A DNA stretch of 7,405 nucleotides from UPXZ01 sp018055865 (GCA_964292695.1 CAXYWB010000111.1:1-7405); one strand, 5' to 3'. Counted from the stretch's first letter, positions 1-7,324 are shown. Notes: generated by a model not told the origin, from the letters alone. Made by a program: numbers and translations.

Positions 1-14
1 TTATCTTATTGAAA

Positions 15-41
15 AAAGCGAAATCTCACAGACTTCGCTTT
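15..41 (-). terminator. Candidate intrinsic terminator of tig
   Basis: Bases 15-22 (AAAGCGAA) pair perfectly with 34-41 (TTCGCTTT), an 8-bp stem around an 11-base loop. Read on the minus strand, the stem runs into a U-tract made by the A-run at 12-17. It lies about 30 bases past the tig stop codon, where a terminator is expected. The stem has only three G-C pairs and the U-tract overlaps it, so the strength is uncertain. A T-run at 46-50 could let it work in the opposite direction as well. Confidence 0.6.
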
Positions 42-71
42 ATCCTTTTTATCAGACTTATTATTCAGTAA

Positions 72-1433
72 TTATGCTTCAGTAGTTTCAAAAAGTTTAT
101 TGAAATCTTCGATTGAAATTTGTTTTTCATCCAATTTGACGTTTTGATGTATCACGGCAAGCACTTTTTCTTCGGCTGCCCGATCGATGAAATTGCGAAC
201 GGTTTCTTCCTTTTTCATCATGTCTTTTACGTAGTTGTCAAGTATTTCATCGCCCAGACCTACCATGCCGTACTGTGCAAATTGAGCTTTGGCTACTTTT
301 CGGCCGTATTCTTCCACATCACTCATTTCTACTTTTATTTCGTTCGCTTTGGCTATTTTATCTTTGGCCAGCTGCCAAACCAGATCTTCGATCATTTTGG
401 GATAATCCTCTTCAATTTTTTCAGGTGTCAATTCCTTGTTGTTTTCAAGAAGCCAACGTTTGAGGAATGCTTCGGGGAACTGCAAGTCCTTGAATTCGCT
501 TACCACTGCCTGACGGGCATCGATGTTAAATTTGTACAGACTGTCAGCTGTAAGGCTTTCTTTGATGTTTGCGGTAATCTTTTCCTTAAACTCATCCAAA
601 GAGCTTACCGTACCTTCACCGTATACTTTATCAAACAATTCCTGATTAACTTCACCCTCCTCGTAGCGTGTAATTCCGCTTATTTCCAGTTGAAAATCCG
701 AAGTCACATCTTTCACTTCCTCTTTTTTGATTTTGAGCAGCGAGCTGATTTCTGTTTCGTTTTCAAATGCTTTCAGCGGATTGAAAACCACTGTTTCGCC
801 TTTGTTTTTTCCTACAAAAAGACTTTTCTGCTCCTCGTCTTTCATGTAGTCGGGCGTGAGCACTGCATCATCCACGCTGATACCACCTTCTTTCACATCG
901 CCGTTTTCAAGTTCTGTCAGTTTACCTTTCACCATGTCTTTTGCCTCAACCATGTCCACTTGCTCGTATTTTCCGAAGCGTGAAGTATAGGATTTAATCT
1001 GATTTTCAATCATTTCTTCGGAAACAGTAATATCGTAGAAAGGCACGCTGCTGAATCGGCTGAATTCTACTTCAAATTCAGGAGCCAGCCCTACGTCAAA
1101 ATGAAAATCGAACGATTCCTGAGTTTCGAAATCAAATTCGGCCGGATCTTCTTCATTTGGAAGAGGTTGACCTAAAATGGGAAGATTATTTTCTTCGATA
1201 AAATCGGCCAAACCCTGAGACACCAGGTTGTTTATTTCTTCGGCTACAACAGCCTTTCCGTACATCTTCTTTATCAGTCCGATGGGCACATTTCCGGGAC
1301 GGAAACCAGGCATATTGGCTTTCTTACGGTAGTCACGCAGGGACTTTTCTACTTTCTCAGCATAATCTTGTTTGGTTACACTGATGGTAATTACTGCATT
1401 GTTTTGGTCAATGTCTTTTTTCGAAATATTCAT
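72..1433 (-). CDS. tig: Trigger factor, ribosome-associated chaperone
   Basis: Cytosolic chaperone that docks at the ribosomal exit tunnel and shields nascent chains. The 453-residue product has the usual full length for the family. Residues 1-115 form the ribosome-binding domain; the docking loop reads GFRPGNVP at 43-50, with F44 and R45 at the positions of the E. coli Phe-Arg-Lys docking residues but proline at the third. Residues about 165-256 occupy the place of the FKBP-type peptidyl-prolyl isomerase domain but are strongly diverged, and I see no counterpart of the conserved active-site segment around MIPGFEDG of E. coli. The remainder, about 260-453, is the charged helical substrate-binding region. 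There are no cysteines. The start is supported by the family-typical N-terminus MNISKKDID; the bases before it are A-rich with no Shine-Dalgarno sequence. In many bacteria clpP and clpX follow tig; here a candidate terminator follows and the window ends, so that linkage cannot be judged. Confidence 0.97.
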   Translation of the reverse strand: MNISKKDIDQNNAVITISVTKQDYAEKVEKSLRDYRKKANMPGFRPGNVPIGLIKKMYGKAVVAEEINNLVSQGLADFIEENNLPILGQPLPNEEDPAEFDFETQESFDFHFDVGLAPEFEVEFSRFSSVPFYDITVSEEMIENQIKSYTSRFGKYEQVDMVEAKDMVKGKLTELENGDVKEGGISVDDAVLTPDYMKDEEQKSLFVGKNKGETVVFNPLKAFENETEISSLLKIKKEEVKDVTSDFQLEISGITRYEEGEVNQELFDKVYGEGTVSSLDEFKEKITANIKESLTADSLYKFNIDARQAVVSEFKDLQFPEAFLKRWLLENNKELTPEKIEEDYPKMIEDLVWQLAKDKIAKANEIKVEMSDVEEYGRKVAKAQFAQYGMVGLGDEILDNYVKDMMKKEETVRNFIDRAAEEKVLAVIHQNVKLDEKQISIEDFNKLFETTEA

Positions 1434-1490
1434 ATCTTTTTAATTATTAGCACATTAAATGCATTTTTTTTGAATGCTCAAATTGGGGTG

Positions 1491-1520
1491 CAAAGTTACA
1501 AAAATTAGGCGAATAGTAAA
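1491..1520 (-). promoter_or_regulatory. Candidate Bacteroidetes-type promoter of tig
   Basis: Read on the minus strand, 1498-1491 is TAACTTTG, a full match to the Bacteroidetes -7 consensus TAnnTTTG. Eighteen bases further upstream lies TTTA (1520-1517), one mismatch from the -33 TTTG element. Transcription would begin roughly 50 bases before the tig start codon. The call rests on pattern matching only. Confidence 0.5.
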
Positions 1521-1628
1521 TATGAATATGAAAGTTTTTATTTTAAAATCAGATACAAAATAATATAATATTAGCAAAAATGACAGTAATAGTTACGACT
1601 GCATTAAAAAAATCCCGCTTTAATTTCT

Positions 1629-1636
1629 TACTTTTG
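1629..1636 (+). promoter_or_regulatory. Candidate -7 box for the thioredoxin-like gene
   Basis: TACTTTTG fits TAnnTTTG and lies 25 bases before the start codon at 1662, giving a short leader of a kind common in this phylum. I see no good -33 TTTG element at the expected distance. The surrounding 1434-1661 region is otherwise non-coding and AT-rich. It holds a 13-base AT palindrome at 1561-1573 (TAATATAATATTA) and a 5-bp hairpin at 1461-1477 inside the tig leader; neither can be given a role from sequence alone. Confidence 0.45.
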
Positions 1637-1661
1637 TGGTAAAATTAACAATACAAAATTT

Positions 1662-2843
1662 ATGAATAAATGGCTTCTTTTCTTTCTACTGGGCATCTTC
1701 ACCCTTTCGGTTTCAGCCCAGGGAATCGTTTTTGAACAAAACAAGGACTTAAATACTGCACTCAGCAAAGCCAAAGCTGAGAATAAACTCGTTTTTATTG
1801 ATGCGTACGCCGAATGGTGCGGACCTTGTAAAGTAATGGCACGTGATATTTTTCCGCTCAAAGAAGTCGGCGACTTTTTCAATGTCCATTTTGTGAACCT
1901 GAAACTGGACATGGAAGCAAAAGAAAATCTGGAAATTGCTAAAAAGTATGAAGTAAAAGCCTATCCCAGTTATTTATTTTTGAATGCCAACGGTGAATTG
2001 GTTCACAAAGGGCTGGGTAGTATGCCGGCTGATAAATTTATAGAAGTGGCAAAAGTGGCAGCCGATAGTGAAAATAACTTCAGCGCTCTGTCCAACAAAA
2101 TCAAAAACGGTGACCGAAGCTTCACCACCATCAAAAAATACCTCGAACAAAACCCCTACGACAACAGCAACGGTGCTTTGGTCGACAGCTATTTCCAGAC
2201 ACTTTCCGAACATCAGATTTACACCGAAGAAAACTGGGAAATGTTCAACCAGTTTGTTAACGACATCGAGTCTGAATCGTTCCGGTATTTCATTGAAAAC
2301 AGGGACAAAATTGCCGGATATGTCGGGAAAAACAAAACAGATCAAAAATTAACGAAAATTTTTGCCAGTACATATTTTCAGGACTCTTCGAAAGAAGATG
2401 CACTGAGGAGGATTGACCCTCAGTTGTTTGCGGATGCAAAAACCAAAGTAGACCTGGCAAAAGCTTACGGAGAATTCAGTCAGGCAAAAGACGACAAAGC
2501 CGCGTGGAACAATCTGTGGAAAGTAGGCACACCCTACCTAAACGAAAGTAGTAACCCGGCTGAATTGAACAACTTTGCATGGTTGGTGTACGAGAATTAC
2601 AAGAAATTCAACGATAAAAAGGCATTGAAAAGTGCTCTTGCCTGGGCAGAGAAAGCACATACAGGAGCTCCTGATAAAGATTTCATAGCTGATACGTATG
2701 CACACCTTCTATATGCGAGCGGCAGGAAAAAAAATGCGCTGAAAGTTGAAACCAAAGCAATGGAGCTGGCCGCCGGAGCAGGAAACACGCAAGCTGTAGA
2801 AAATTACAAAAAATCACTTGAAAAATTCAAAGGCAAGAAATAA
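1662..2843 (+). CDS. Secreted thioredoxin-fold protein with TPR-like helical C-terminus
   Basis: Predicted periplasmic thiol-disulfide protein of 393 residues. Residues 1-19 look like a Sec signal peptide: MNKW, a hydrophobic core LLFFLLGIFTLSV, and a likely signal peptidase I cut after VSA that leaves glutamine as the new N-terminus. No lipobox cysteine is present. Residues about 22-135 form the thioredoxin fold, with the WCGPCK active site (C53 and C56) and the cis-proline loop YPS (P102). Both redox cysteines are present, so activity is plausible, and these are the only two cysteines in the protein. Residues about 140-390 are mostly helical and charged; two TPR-like helical pairs can be seen at about 301-332 and 341-370. 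Secreted thioredoxin-like proteins with long helical extensions are common in Bacteroidetes, but the substrate of this one is unknown. It could reduce envelope disulfides, act as an oxidase or isomerase, or serve as a scaffold. The signal peptide supports the chosen start. Confidence 0.9.
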   Translation: MNKWLLFFLLGIFTLSVSAQGIVFEQNKDLNTALSKAKAENKLVFIDAYAEWCGPCKVMARDIFPLKEVGDFFNVHFVNLKLDMEAKENLEIAKKYEVKAYPSYLFLNANGELVHKGLGSMPADKFIEVAKVAADSENNFSALSNKIKNGDRSFTTIKKYLEQNPYDNSNGALVDSYFQTLSEHQIYTEENWEMFNQFVNDIESESFRYFIENRDKIAGYVGKNKTDQKLTKIFASTYFQDSSKEDALRRIDPQLFADAKTKVDLAKAYGEFSQAKDDKAAWNNLWKVGTPYLNESSNPAELNNFAWLVYENYKKFNDKKALKSALAWAEKAHTGAPDKDFIADTYAHLLYASGRKKNALKVETKAMELAAGAGNTQAVENYKKSLEKFKGKK

Positions 2844-2924
2844 TTCTTTTTTCCTGCGCTATTTTTCAAATTTCAAAACTTAAAACTTAAAACTTTCCCG
2901 ACATCGGGATTATAACTCATAACT
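2844..2924 (+). repeat. Repeat-rich leader before fumarase, 7-bp period with central palindrome
   Basis: This 81-base gap holds three perfect tandem copies of AAAACTT (2875-2895). They are followed by the near-palindrome CCCGACATCGGG (2897-2908) and then by a second 7-bp-period pair, ATAACTC and ATAACTA, whose last base is the A of the fumarase start codon. I find no full TAnnTTTG box; the nearest is TATTTTTC at 2860-2867, with one mismatch. A weak AT-rich hairpin (AAGAA at 2835-2839 with TTCTT at 2844-2848) followed by T residues overlaps the upstream stop codon and is a poor terminator. Read-through from the thioredoxin-like gene is therefore possible. Confidence 0.55.
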
Positions 2925-4559
2925 ATGGCAACAAAACCATTTATTTATCAGGATCCGTTTCCGCTTGGAAAAGAAAAAACGGAATATTATTTGCTGACCA
3001 AAGACTTTGTAAGCGTTGAAAAATGCGGCGACCGCGAAATACTGAAAGTTGAGCCCGAGGGCATCACAGCGCTGGCACGTACTGCCATGCGCGATTGCAA
3101 TTTTCTGCTTCGCCCCGAGCATCAAAAGCAGGTAGCCAACATCCTGGCCGACCCCGAAGCGAGCGAAAACGACAAATTTGTAGCCATCACCATGCTCCGC
3201 AATGCCGAAATAGCTGCAAAAGGAGTACTGCCATTCTGTCAGGATACCGGCACTGCCACCGTGTATGCAAAAAAAGGAAACAACGTATGGACCGACGGCA
3301 CCGACGAAGAAGCCCTTTCGAAAGGCATTTACGAAACCTACACGCAGGAAAACCTTCGCTACTCGCAAAATGCCGCCCTCAACATGTACGACGAAGTGAA
3401 TACCGGCACTAATCTACCCGCTCAGATTGACCTCGTAGCCAGTCACGGTGATGAGTACAAATTTCTTTTTATTGCTAAAGGCGGCGGCTCTGCCAACAAA
3501 TCATACCTTTTTCAGGAAACCAAAGCATTGCTTAACCCCGTTTCACTTGAAAATTTTCTGGTGGAAAAAATGAAAACACTTGGTACGGCAGCTTGTCCAC
3601 CTTACCACATTGCATTTGTCATTGGCGGAACTTCGGCTGATGCTACAATGAAAGCAGTGAAACTGGCTTCGACCAAATATTACGACGAACTGCCCACCAC
3701 CGGTAACGAATTCGGACAATCGTTTCGCGATGTGGAAATGGAAGAAAAAGTGCTGAAAGCAGCGCGCGAATCGGGCTACGGAGCACAATTCGGCGGGAAA
3801 TACTTTGCGCACGATATCCGCATCGTCCGCTTATCGCGTCACGGCGCTTCGTGCTTTGTAGGGATGGCCGTATCATGCTCGGCCGACCGCAACATCAAAG
3901 GCAAAATAAACAAAGACGGCATTTGGGTGGAAAAAATGGAGGACAATCCCGGGCAATATATTCCCGAAGAATACCGCCGTCAGGGCGAAAGTGCGGCTGT
4001 GAAAATAGACCTGAACCAGCCCATGTCAGAAATTCTGAAAACATTAAGCCAATATCCGGTTTCCACCCGCTTATCATTGACAGGAACCATAGTGGTAGGA
4101 CGCGACATAGCTCATGCCAAACTGAAAGAGCGCATTGATGCCGGCTTGGGATTGCCGCAATATGTCAAAGATCATCCGATTTATTACGCCGGCCCGGCCA
4201 AAACACCAAAAGGAATGCCCTCAGGTTCATTCGGACCAACCACAGCCGGCCGCATGGACAGCTACGTGGATTTATTCCAGTCGCACGGCGGCAGTATGGT
4301 GATGATAGCCAAAGGCAATCGTAGCCAGCAGGTGACCGATGCCTGCCATAAATACGGCGGATTTTACCTCGGCTCCATCGGCGGCCCGGCTGCCATTCTG
4401 GCGCAGGACAGTATAAAGAACGTAGAAGTGCTGGAATATCCCGAACTCGGCATGGAAGCTATCTGGAAAATAGATGTGGAAGATTTCCCTGCATTTATCC
4501 TGGTGGACGATAAAGGAAATGATTTTTTTCAGCTAATCAAAACAAATTCGATGTGCTGA
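2925..4559 (+). CDS. fumA: Class I fumarate hydratase, [4Fe-4S]-dependent
   Basis: Catalyses reversible hydration of fumarate to malate in the cytosol, serving the TCA cycle or, in anaerobes, the reductive branch from malate to fumarate and succinate. At 544 residues it is close to E. coli FumA/FumB. The N-terminal fumerase domain spans about 45-320 and the C-terminal domain about 325-530. The three cluster ligands appear as C105 (PFCQDTGT), C224 (AACPPYH) and C318 (VSCSADR), with the same spacing as in E. coli FumA and Leishmania fumarase. Residues matching the Leishmania active site are also present: D107, R145, H306, R393, T439, R443 and K463. All key residues are intact, so the enzyme should be active and oxygen-sensitive. 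This is not the iron-free class II (FumC) type. The protein ends in an extra polar tail with a C-terminal cysteine. No Shine-Dalgarno sequence precedes the start; MATKPF and the repeat-rich leader fit this ATG. The symbol denotes the FumA/FumB type, not strict orthology. Confidence 0.97.
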   Translation: MATKPFIYQDPFPLGKEKTEYYLLTKDFVSVEKCGDREILKVEPEGITALARTAMRDCNFLLRPEHQKQVANILADPEASENDKFVAITMLRNAEIAAKGVLPFCQDTGTATVYAKKGNNVWTDGTDEEALSKGIYETYTQENLRYSQNAALNMYDEVNTGTNLPAQIDLVASHGDEYKFLFIAKGGGSANKSYLFQETKALLNPVSLENFLVEKMKTLGTAACPPYHIAFVIGGTSADATMKAVKLASTKYYDELPTTGNEFGQSFRDVEMEEKVLKAARESGYGAQFGGKYFAHDIRIVRLSRHGASCFVGMAVSCSADRNIKGKINKDGIWVEKMEDNPGQYIPEEYRRQGESAAVKIDLNQPMSEILKTLSQYPVSTRLSLTGTIVVGRDIAHAKLKERIDAGLGLPQYVKDHPIYYAGPAKTPKGMPSGSFGPTTAGRMDSYVDLFQSHGGSMVMIAKGNRSQQVTDACHKYGGFYLGSIGGPAAILAQDSIKNVEVLEYPELGMEAIWKIDVEDFPAFILVDDKGNDFFQLIKTNSMC

Positions 4560-4579
4560 AATAATTGACTGAATTTTGA

Positions 4580-4618
4580 AAAAAAACCATTGAAAGTAAA
4601 AATTTCAATGGTTTTTTT
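4580..4618 (+). terminator. Strong intrinsic terminator after fumarase
   Basis: Bases 4580-4595 pair without mismatch to 4603-4618, a 16-bp stem around a 7-base loop (GTAAAAA). The core is CCATTGAAA with TTTCAATGG, flanked by an A-run on the left and seven T residues on the right. It lies 21 bases after the fumarase stop codon. Because the A-run and T-run mirror each other, it could stop transcription from either side. The stem is mostly A-T. Confidence 0.85.
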
Positions 4619-4650
4619 GTTGGAAATCCGCAATCAATTTTGTAGATTTG
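4619..4650 (+). promoter_or_regulatory. Candidate promoter for the small hypothetical gene
   Basis: TAGATTTG at 4643-4650 is a full match to the Bacteroidetes -7 box. GTTG at 4619-4622 lies 20 bases upstream and is one mismatch from the -33 TTTG. The element directly abuts the fumarase terminator and would give a leader of roughly 45 bases before the ATG at 4703. This position supports an independent transcription unit. Confidence 0.5.
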
Positions 4651-4702
4651 TAAGCCATTGATAAATAAAGTTTTATAAGTAAATCCTCAAAACCTTCCGA
4701 AC

Positions 4703-5083
4703 ATGCAAAAAACGATAACTATGGGTAACGACGAGTTTATTCTCTACATCCGCAAAAATTACAATTGTTCGCTCACCAACGACCGGTTGGGCAGAATGAT
4801 AGGGAAATGGATTTTCGAAAATTCGAAAGGCATCAATAAAACTAAAGATATAGTGCACAATATCCCCTGCCTGTGGCAACAGACTATCCGGGTAAAGAAA
4901 ACGTATGGTATTCACCTGCCCCGTACGACATCACAGTTTACTTTCAACCGCTATCTGTTGCCCAAACTGTATGATTATCTGGACCTGATAGGAAAATCAC
5001 ACACCAGCGATGAATCCTGGGGTGAATGGAGAAAAAGGGATGACGAAGAAGAAAATACAGGCATGCTGGAATTGAATTTCTGA
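4703..5083 (+). CDS. Uncharacterised small protein (126 residues)
   Basis: I do not recognise this family. The 126-residue product has no signal peptide and no membrane segment, so it is probably cytosolic. It is basic through most of its length (for example TNDRLGRMIGKWI at 25-37) and has an acidic patch, DDEEE, near the C-terminus at 112-116. The alternation of charged and hydrophobic residues predicts a compact, mostly helical fold, and a nucleic-acid-binding role is conceivable but not shown. There are two cysteines, C22 and C56, in no known motif. The reading is supported by a candidate promoter upstream, an isolated position after a strong terminator, and composition like real protein. 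The first ATG is used here; the ATG at 4721 (M7) is an alternative start. It has no close neighbours on the same strand, so context gives no function. Confidence 0.65.
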   Translation: MQKTITMGNDEFILYIRKNYNCSLTNDRLGRMIGKWIFENSKGINKTKDIVHNIPCLWQQTIRVKKTYGIHLPRTTSQFTFNRYLLPKLYDYLDLIGKSHTSDESWGEWRKRDDEEENTGMLELNF

Positions 5084-5338
5084 AACCACGTTCAGGCTCA
5101 GTTTTTTCATTTGACAGGTACAATACACCCGGAAAAAGAGTGTCTAAATGTTTTTAGCTTGTATATTTTTTTCGGGGTATAGCAATTTACATCTTTTGTA
5201 ATTTTGCGTTTATTCGTGTAGATTGTTTTATTTGCGTTCTTTATTCTTTTGACACCTCCCCTTTTTCCATCTTAACTCGCCGTTTATAATTCAAAACTTA
5301 TCCCAAATCCTTATCTTTGTAAAAAAAAATACATCCGT
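5084..5338 (+). other. AT-rich intergenic region with weak hairpins
   Basis: This 255-base region shows no credible ORF. Just after the hypothetical gene, CTGAA (5080-5084, overlapping the stop codon) pairs with TTCAG (5091-5095) and six T residues follow at 5102-5107. A second small hairpin, CTAAA with TTTAG (5144-5157), is followed nine bases later by seven T residues. Either could be a weak terminator; neither is canonical. TAATTTTG at 5199-5206 matches the -7 consensus but has no good -33 partner and would give a leader of about 130 bases. Confidence 0.4.
5312..5319 (+). promoter_or_regulatory. Candidate -7 box for uup
   Basis: TATCTTTG matches TAnnTTTG and is followed by an A-rich stretch and the start codon 20 bases later, a layout often seen before Bacteroidetes genes. 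No convincing -33 element lies at the usual distance. It would give a very short leader of about a dozen bases, without a Shine-Dalgarno sequence. TAATTTTG at 5199-5206 is the alternative. Confidence 0.5.
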
Positions 5339-7219
5339 ATGACCAATTACCTGCAGGTAGAAAATCTGACCAAATCATTCGGCGATAATCTGCTTTTTGA
5401 TAATATATCCTTCTCCATCACCGACAACCAGCGCGTGGCGCTGATAGCCAAAAATGGAGCCGGGAAAACCACACTTCTCAACATTATTGACGACCGCGAG
5501 GGCTACGACAGTGGCAATATTTATTTGAAACGCGACCTGCGCATCGGTTACCTGGATCAATCGCCCGATTTTCCGAAAGAACTTTCGGTGATTGATGCCT
5601 GCCTGCAAACGGACAATGACATTGTACGCACCATAGCCGAATACGAGCATGTGATGCTTCACCCAGACAGGGATAAAATGAACGATGTGCTGGCGCGCAT
5701 GGATATTCTGAAAGCCTGGGATTATGAAACACGCATTAAGCAAATTCTCGGCAAACTGAAAATTACTGATTTCGAACAAAAAATAGGTCATCTCTCGGGC
5801 GGACAACTCAAACGGGTTGCACTGGCCAATGTGCTTATCAGCGAGCCCGATCTGCTTATTCTCGACGAACCGACCAATCACCTCGACCTAGAAATGGTGG
5901 AATGGTTGGAAGAATTTCTGAAACGCTCTACCATGTCGTTGCTCATGGTTACACACGACCGGTATTTTCTCGACCGCGTATGCACCACCATTCTCGAAAT
6001 CGACAACCGGTCGCCTTTCTCTTACTCTGGCAATTACAGTTATTACCTGGAAAAACGTCAGGAACGGATTGACACCTTCAATGCCGAAACCGAGAGTATG
6101 AAAAACATATACCGGCGAGAGTTGGAATGGATACGCAGCACGCCACAGGCACGTTCGCATAAATCACGCAGCCGCACCGATCGTTTTAAAGATATTGAAG
6201 AGCGTGCCAAACAGAGCCTGATTACTGATAACATCAAACTCGGTGTAAAATCAAGTTACCTGGGTTCTAAAATTTTCGAAGCGAAAAATATCTGCAAAGG
6301 CTACGAAAACCTGGCCATTCTGGATAATTTCAATTACACCTTTGCCCGCTACGAAAAAATGGGCATTGTAGGCAAAAACGGAACCGGAAAAACCACTTTT
6401 CTGAAAATGCTTCTGGGGCAAATAAAGCCCGACAGCGGCAGTTTCGACATTGGCGAAACGGTTTCTTTCGGGTACTACAGTCAGGATGGACTGGCATTCG
6501 ATGAGCAGATGAAAGTGCTGGAGGTGGTTCAGAATATTGCCGAAGAAATTGATTTGGGAGGCGGTAAAAAGCTTTCGGCATCGCAGTTTTTGCAGCATTT
6601 TCTTTTTACTCCCGAAACTCAGCATAATTATGTGTATAAACTCAGCGGAGGCGAAAAACGCCGGCTGTATCTTTGTACCGTGCTGATGAAAAATCCTAAT
6701 TTTCTGGTACTCGATGAGCCTACCAACGACCTGGATATCGTTACGCTGAACATCCTGGAAGATTACCTGCTTAATTTCAGAGGCTGCGTGATTGTGGTAA
6801 GCCACGACCGCTATTTTATGGATAAAGTGGTGGATCATTTGTTGGTTTTTCGCGGTAATGCGGAGATTAAGGATTTCCCGGGAAATTATACACAGTACAG
6901 GGAAGCCTCCTTAAATTCCTCCGAAGGACGAACTTCAAGACCTGCAAATGATAAAAATCAGCGAAAAAACAATTCCATTCCTGACGAAAACAAGGCAGAG
7001 GGAAAGCCCCGCAAAATGAGTTTCAAAGAAAAGCAGGAATTTGAAGCGCTGGAAAAAGAAATACCGCAACTGGAAGCTGAGCAAGCCGATATTGAGCGTC
7101 AACTTTCGTCGGGATTGCCGGATAATGAAACGATTTTAAAATTATCCGCACGTTTTGCTGAACTGAAGGATATGATCGATGAAAAAACGATGCGATGGCT
7201 GGAATTAAGTGAGATATAA
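5339..7219 (+). CDS. uup: ABC-F ATPase of the Uup type
   Basis: Soluble tandem ATPase of the ABC-F family, whose members act on ribosomes rather than in membranes; no membrane segment is present in its 626 residues. Domain 1: Walker A AKNGAGKT (37-44), signature LSGGQ (152-156), Walker B ending LILDEPTNHLD with catalytic E177, and H206 in the switch THDRYF. Domain 2: Walker A GKNGTGKT (345-352), signature LSGGE (435-439), Walker B LVLDEPTNDLD with E460, and H489. The linker at about 238-311, with RRELEWIRSTPQARSHKSR, is the family's P-site tRNA-interacting region. Residues about 555-626 form the charged coiled-coil C-terminal domain that marks Uup and, in E. coli, binds nucleic acid; a low-complexity polar stretch (about 525-555) precedes it. 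E. coli Uup is linked to ribosome function and to precise transposon excision. The first Walker A begins with alanine instead of glycine; other catalytic residues are intact. I do not see grounds to call it an antibiotic-resistance ABC-F. Confidence 0.93.
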   Translation: MTNYLQVENLTKSFGDNLLFDNISFSITDNQRVALIAKNGAGKTTLLNIIDDREGYDSGNIYLKRDLRIGYLDQSPDFPKELSVIDACLQTDNDIVRTIAEYEHVMLHPDRDKMNDVLARMDILKAWDYETRIKQILGKLKITDFEQKIGHLSGGQLKRVALANVLISEPDLLILDEPTNHLDLEMVEWLEEFLKRSTMSLLMVTHDRYFLDRVCTTILEIDNRSPFSYSGNYSYYLEKRQERIDTFNAETESMKNIYRRELEWIRSTPQARSHKSRSRTDRFKDIEERAKQSLITDNIKLGVKSSYLGSKIFEAKNICKGYENLAILDNFNYTFARYEKMGIVGKNGTGKTTFLKMLLGQIKPDSGSFDIGETVSFGYYSQDGLAFDEQMKVLEVVQNIAEEIDLGGGKKLSASQFLQHFLFTPETQHNYVYKLSGGEKRRLYLCTVLMKNPNFLVLDEPTNDLDIVTLNILEDYLLNFRGCVIVVSHDRYFMDKVVDHLLVFRGNAEIKDFPGNYTQYREASLNSSEGRTSRPANDKNQRKNNSIPDENKAEGKPRKMSFKEKQEFEALEKEIPQLEAEQADIERQLSSGLPDNETILKLSARFAELKDMIDEKTMRWLELSEI

Positions 7220-7324
7220 TTGGAGAGTCAGTTATATTATTAATCCACAATGCATTGATAAATAAAAATTTCAACTTTCGCAAGTTCATATTATTCTATA
7301 AATCAGAAGAATGCGAATCAATAG

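Noticed and set aside
120..983. A 287-codon plus-strand ORF opposite tig
   Set aside because: It lies wholly antisense to a clear trigger factor, is very rich in Phe, His and Cys as expected from reversed Lys/Glu-rich coding sequence, and resembles no protein.
1561..1573. AT palindrome TAATATAATATTA as an operator
   Set aside because: It is pure A and T in a very AT-rich spacer and is not positioned over either candidate promoter, so it carries little information.
2068..2352. A 94-codon plus-strand ORF inside the thioredoxin-like gene
   Set aside because: It is an out-of-frame shadow rich in Thr, Ser and Lys within a gene whose main frame is clear.
4656..4669. The 14-mer CATTGATAAATAAA also found at 7253-7266
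   Set aside because: An exact repeat, but short and AT-rich in AT-rich intergenic DNA. Flanks do not match and chance is a fair explanation.
4703..5083. Idea that the small gene is half of a toxin-antitoxin pair or a defence gene
   Set aside because: No partner ORF overlaps or closely follows it, and no toxin, antitoxin or nuclease motif is visible.
5375..5881. A 168-codon minus-strand ORF within uup
   Set aside because: It is antisense to the first ATPase domain and has no recognisable domain or start context.
6251..6838. A 195-codon minus-strand ORF within uup
   Set aside because: It is antisense to the well-supported second ATPase domain of uup and has shadow-like composition with no motif.
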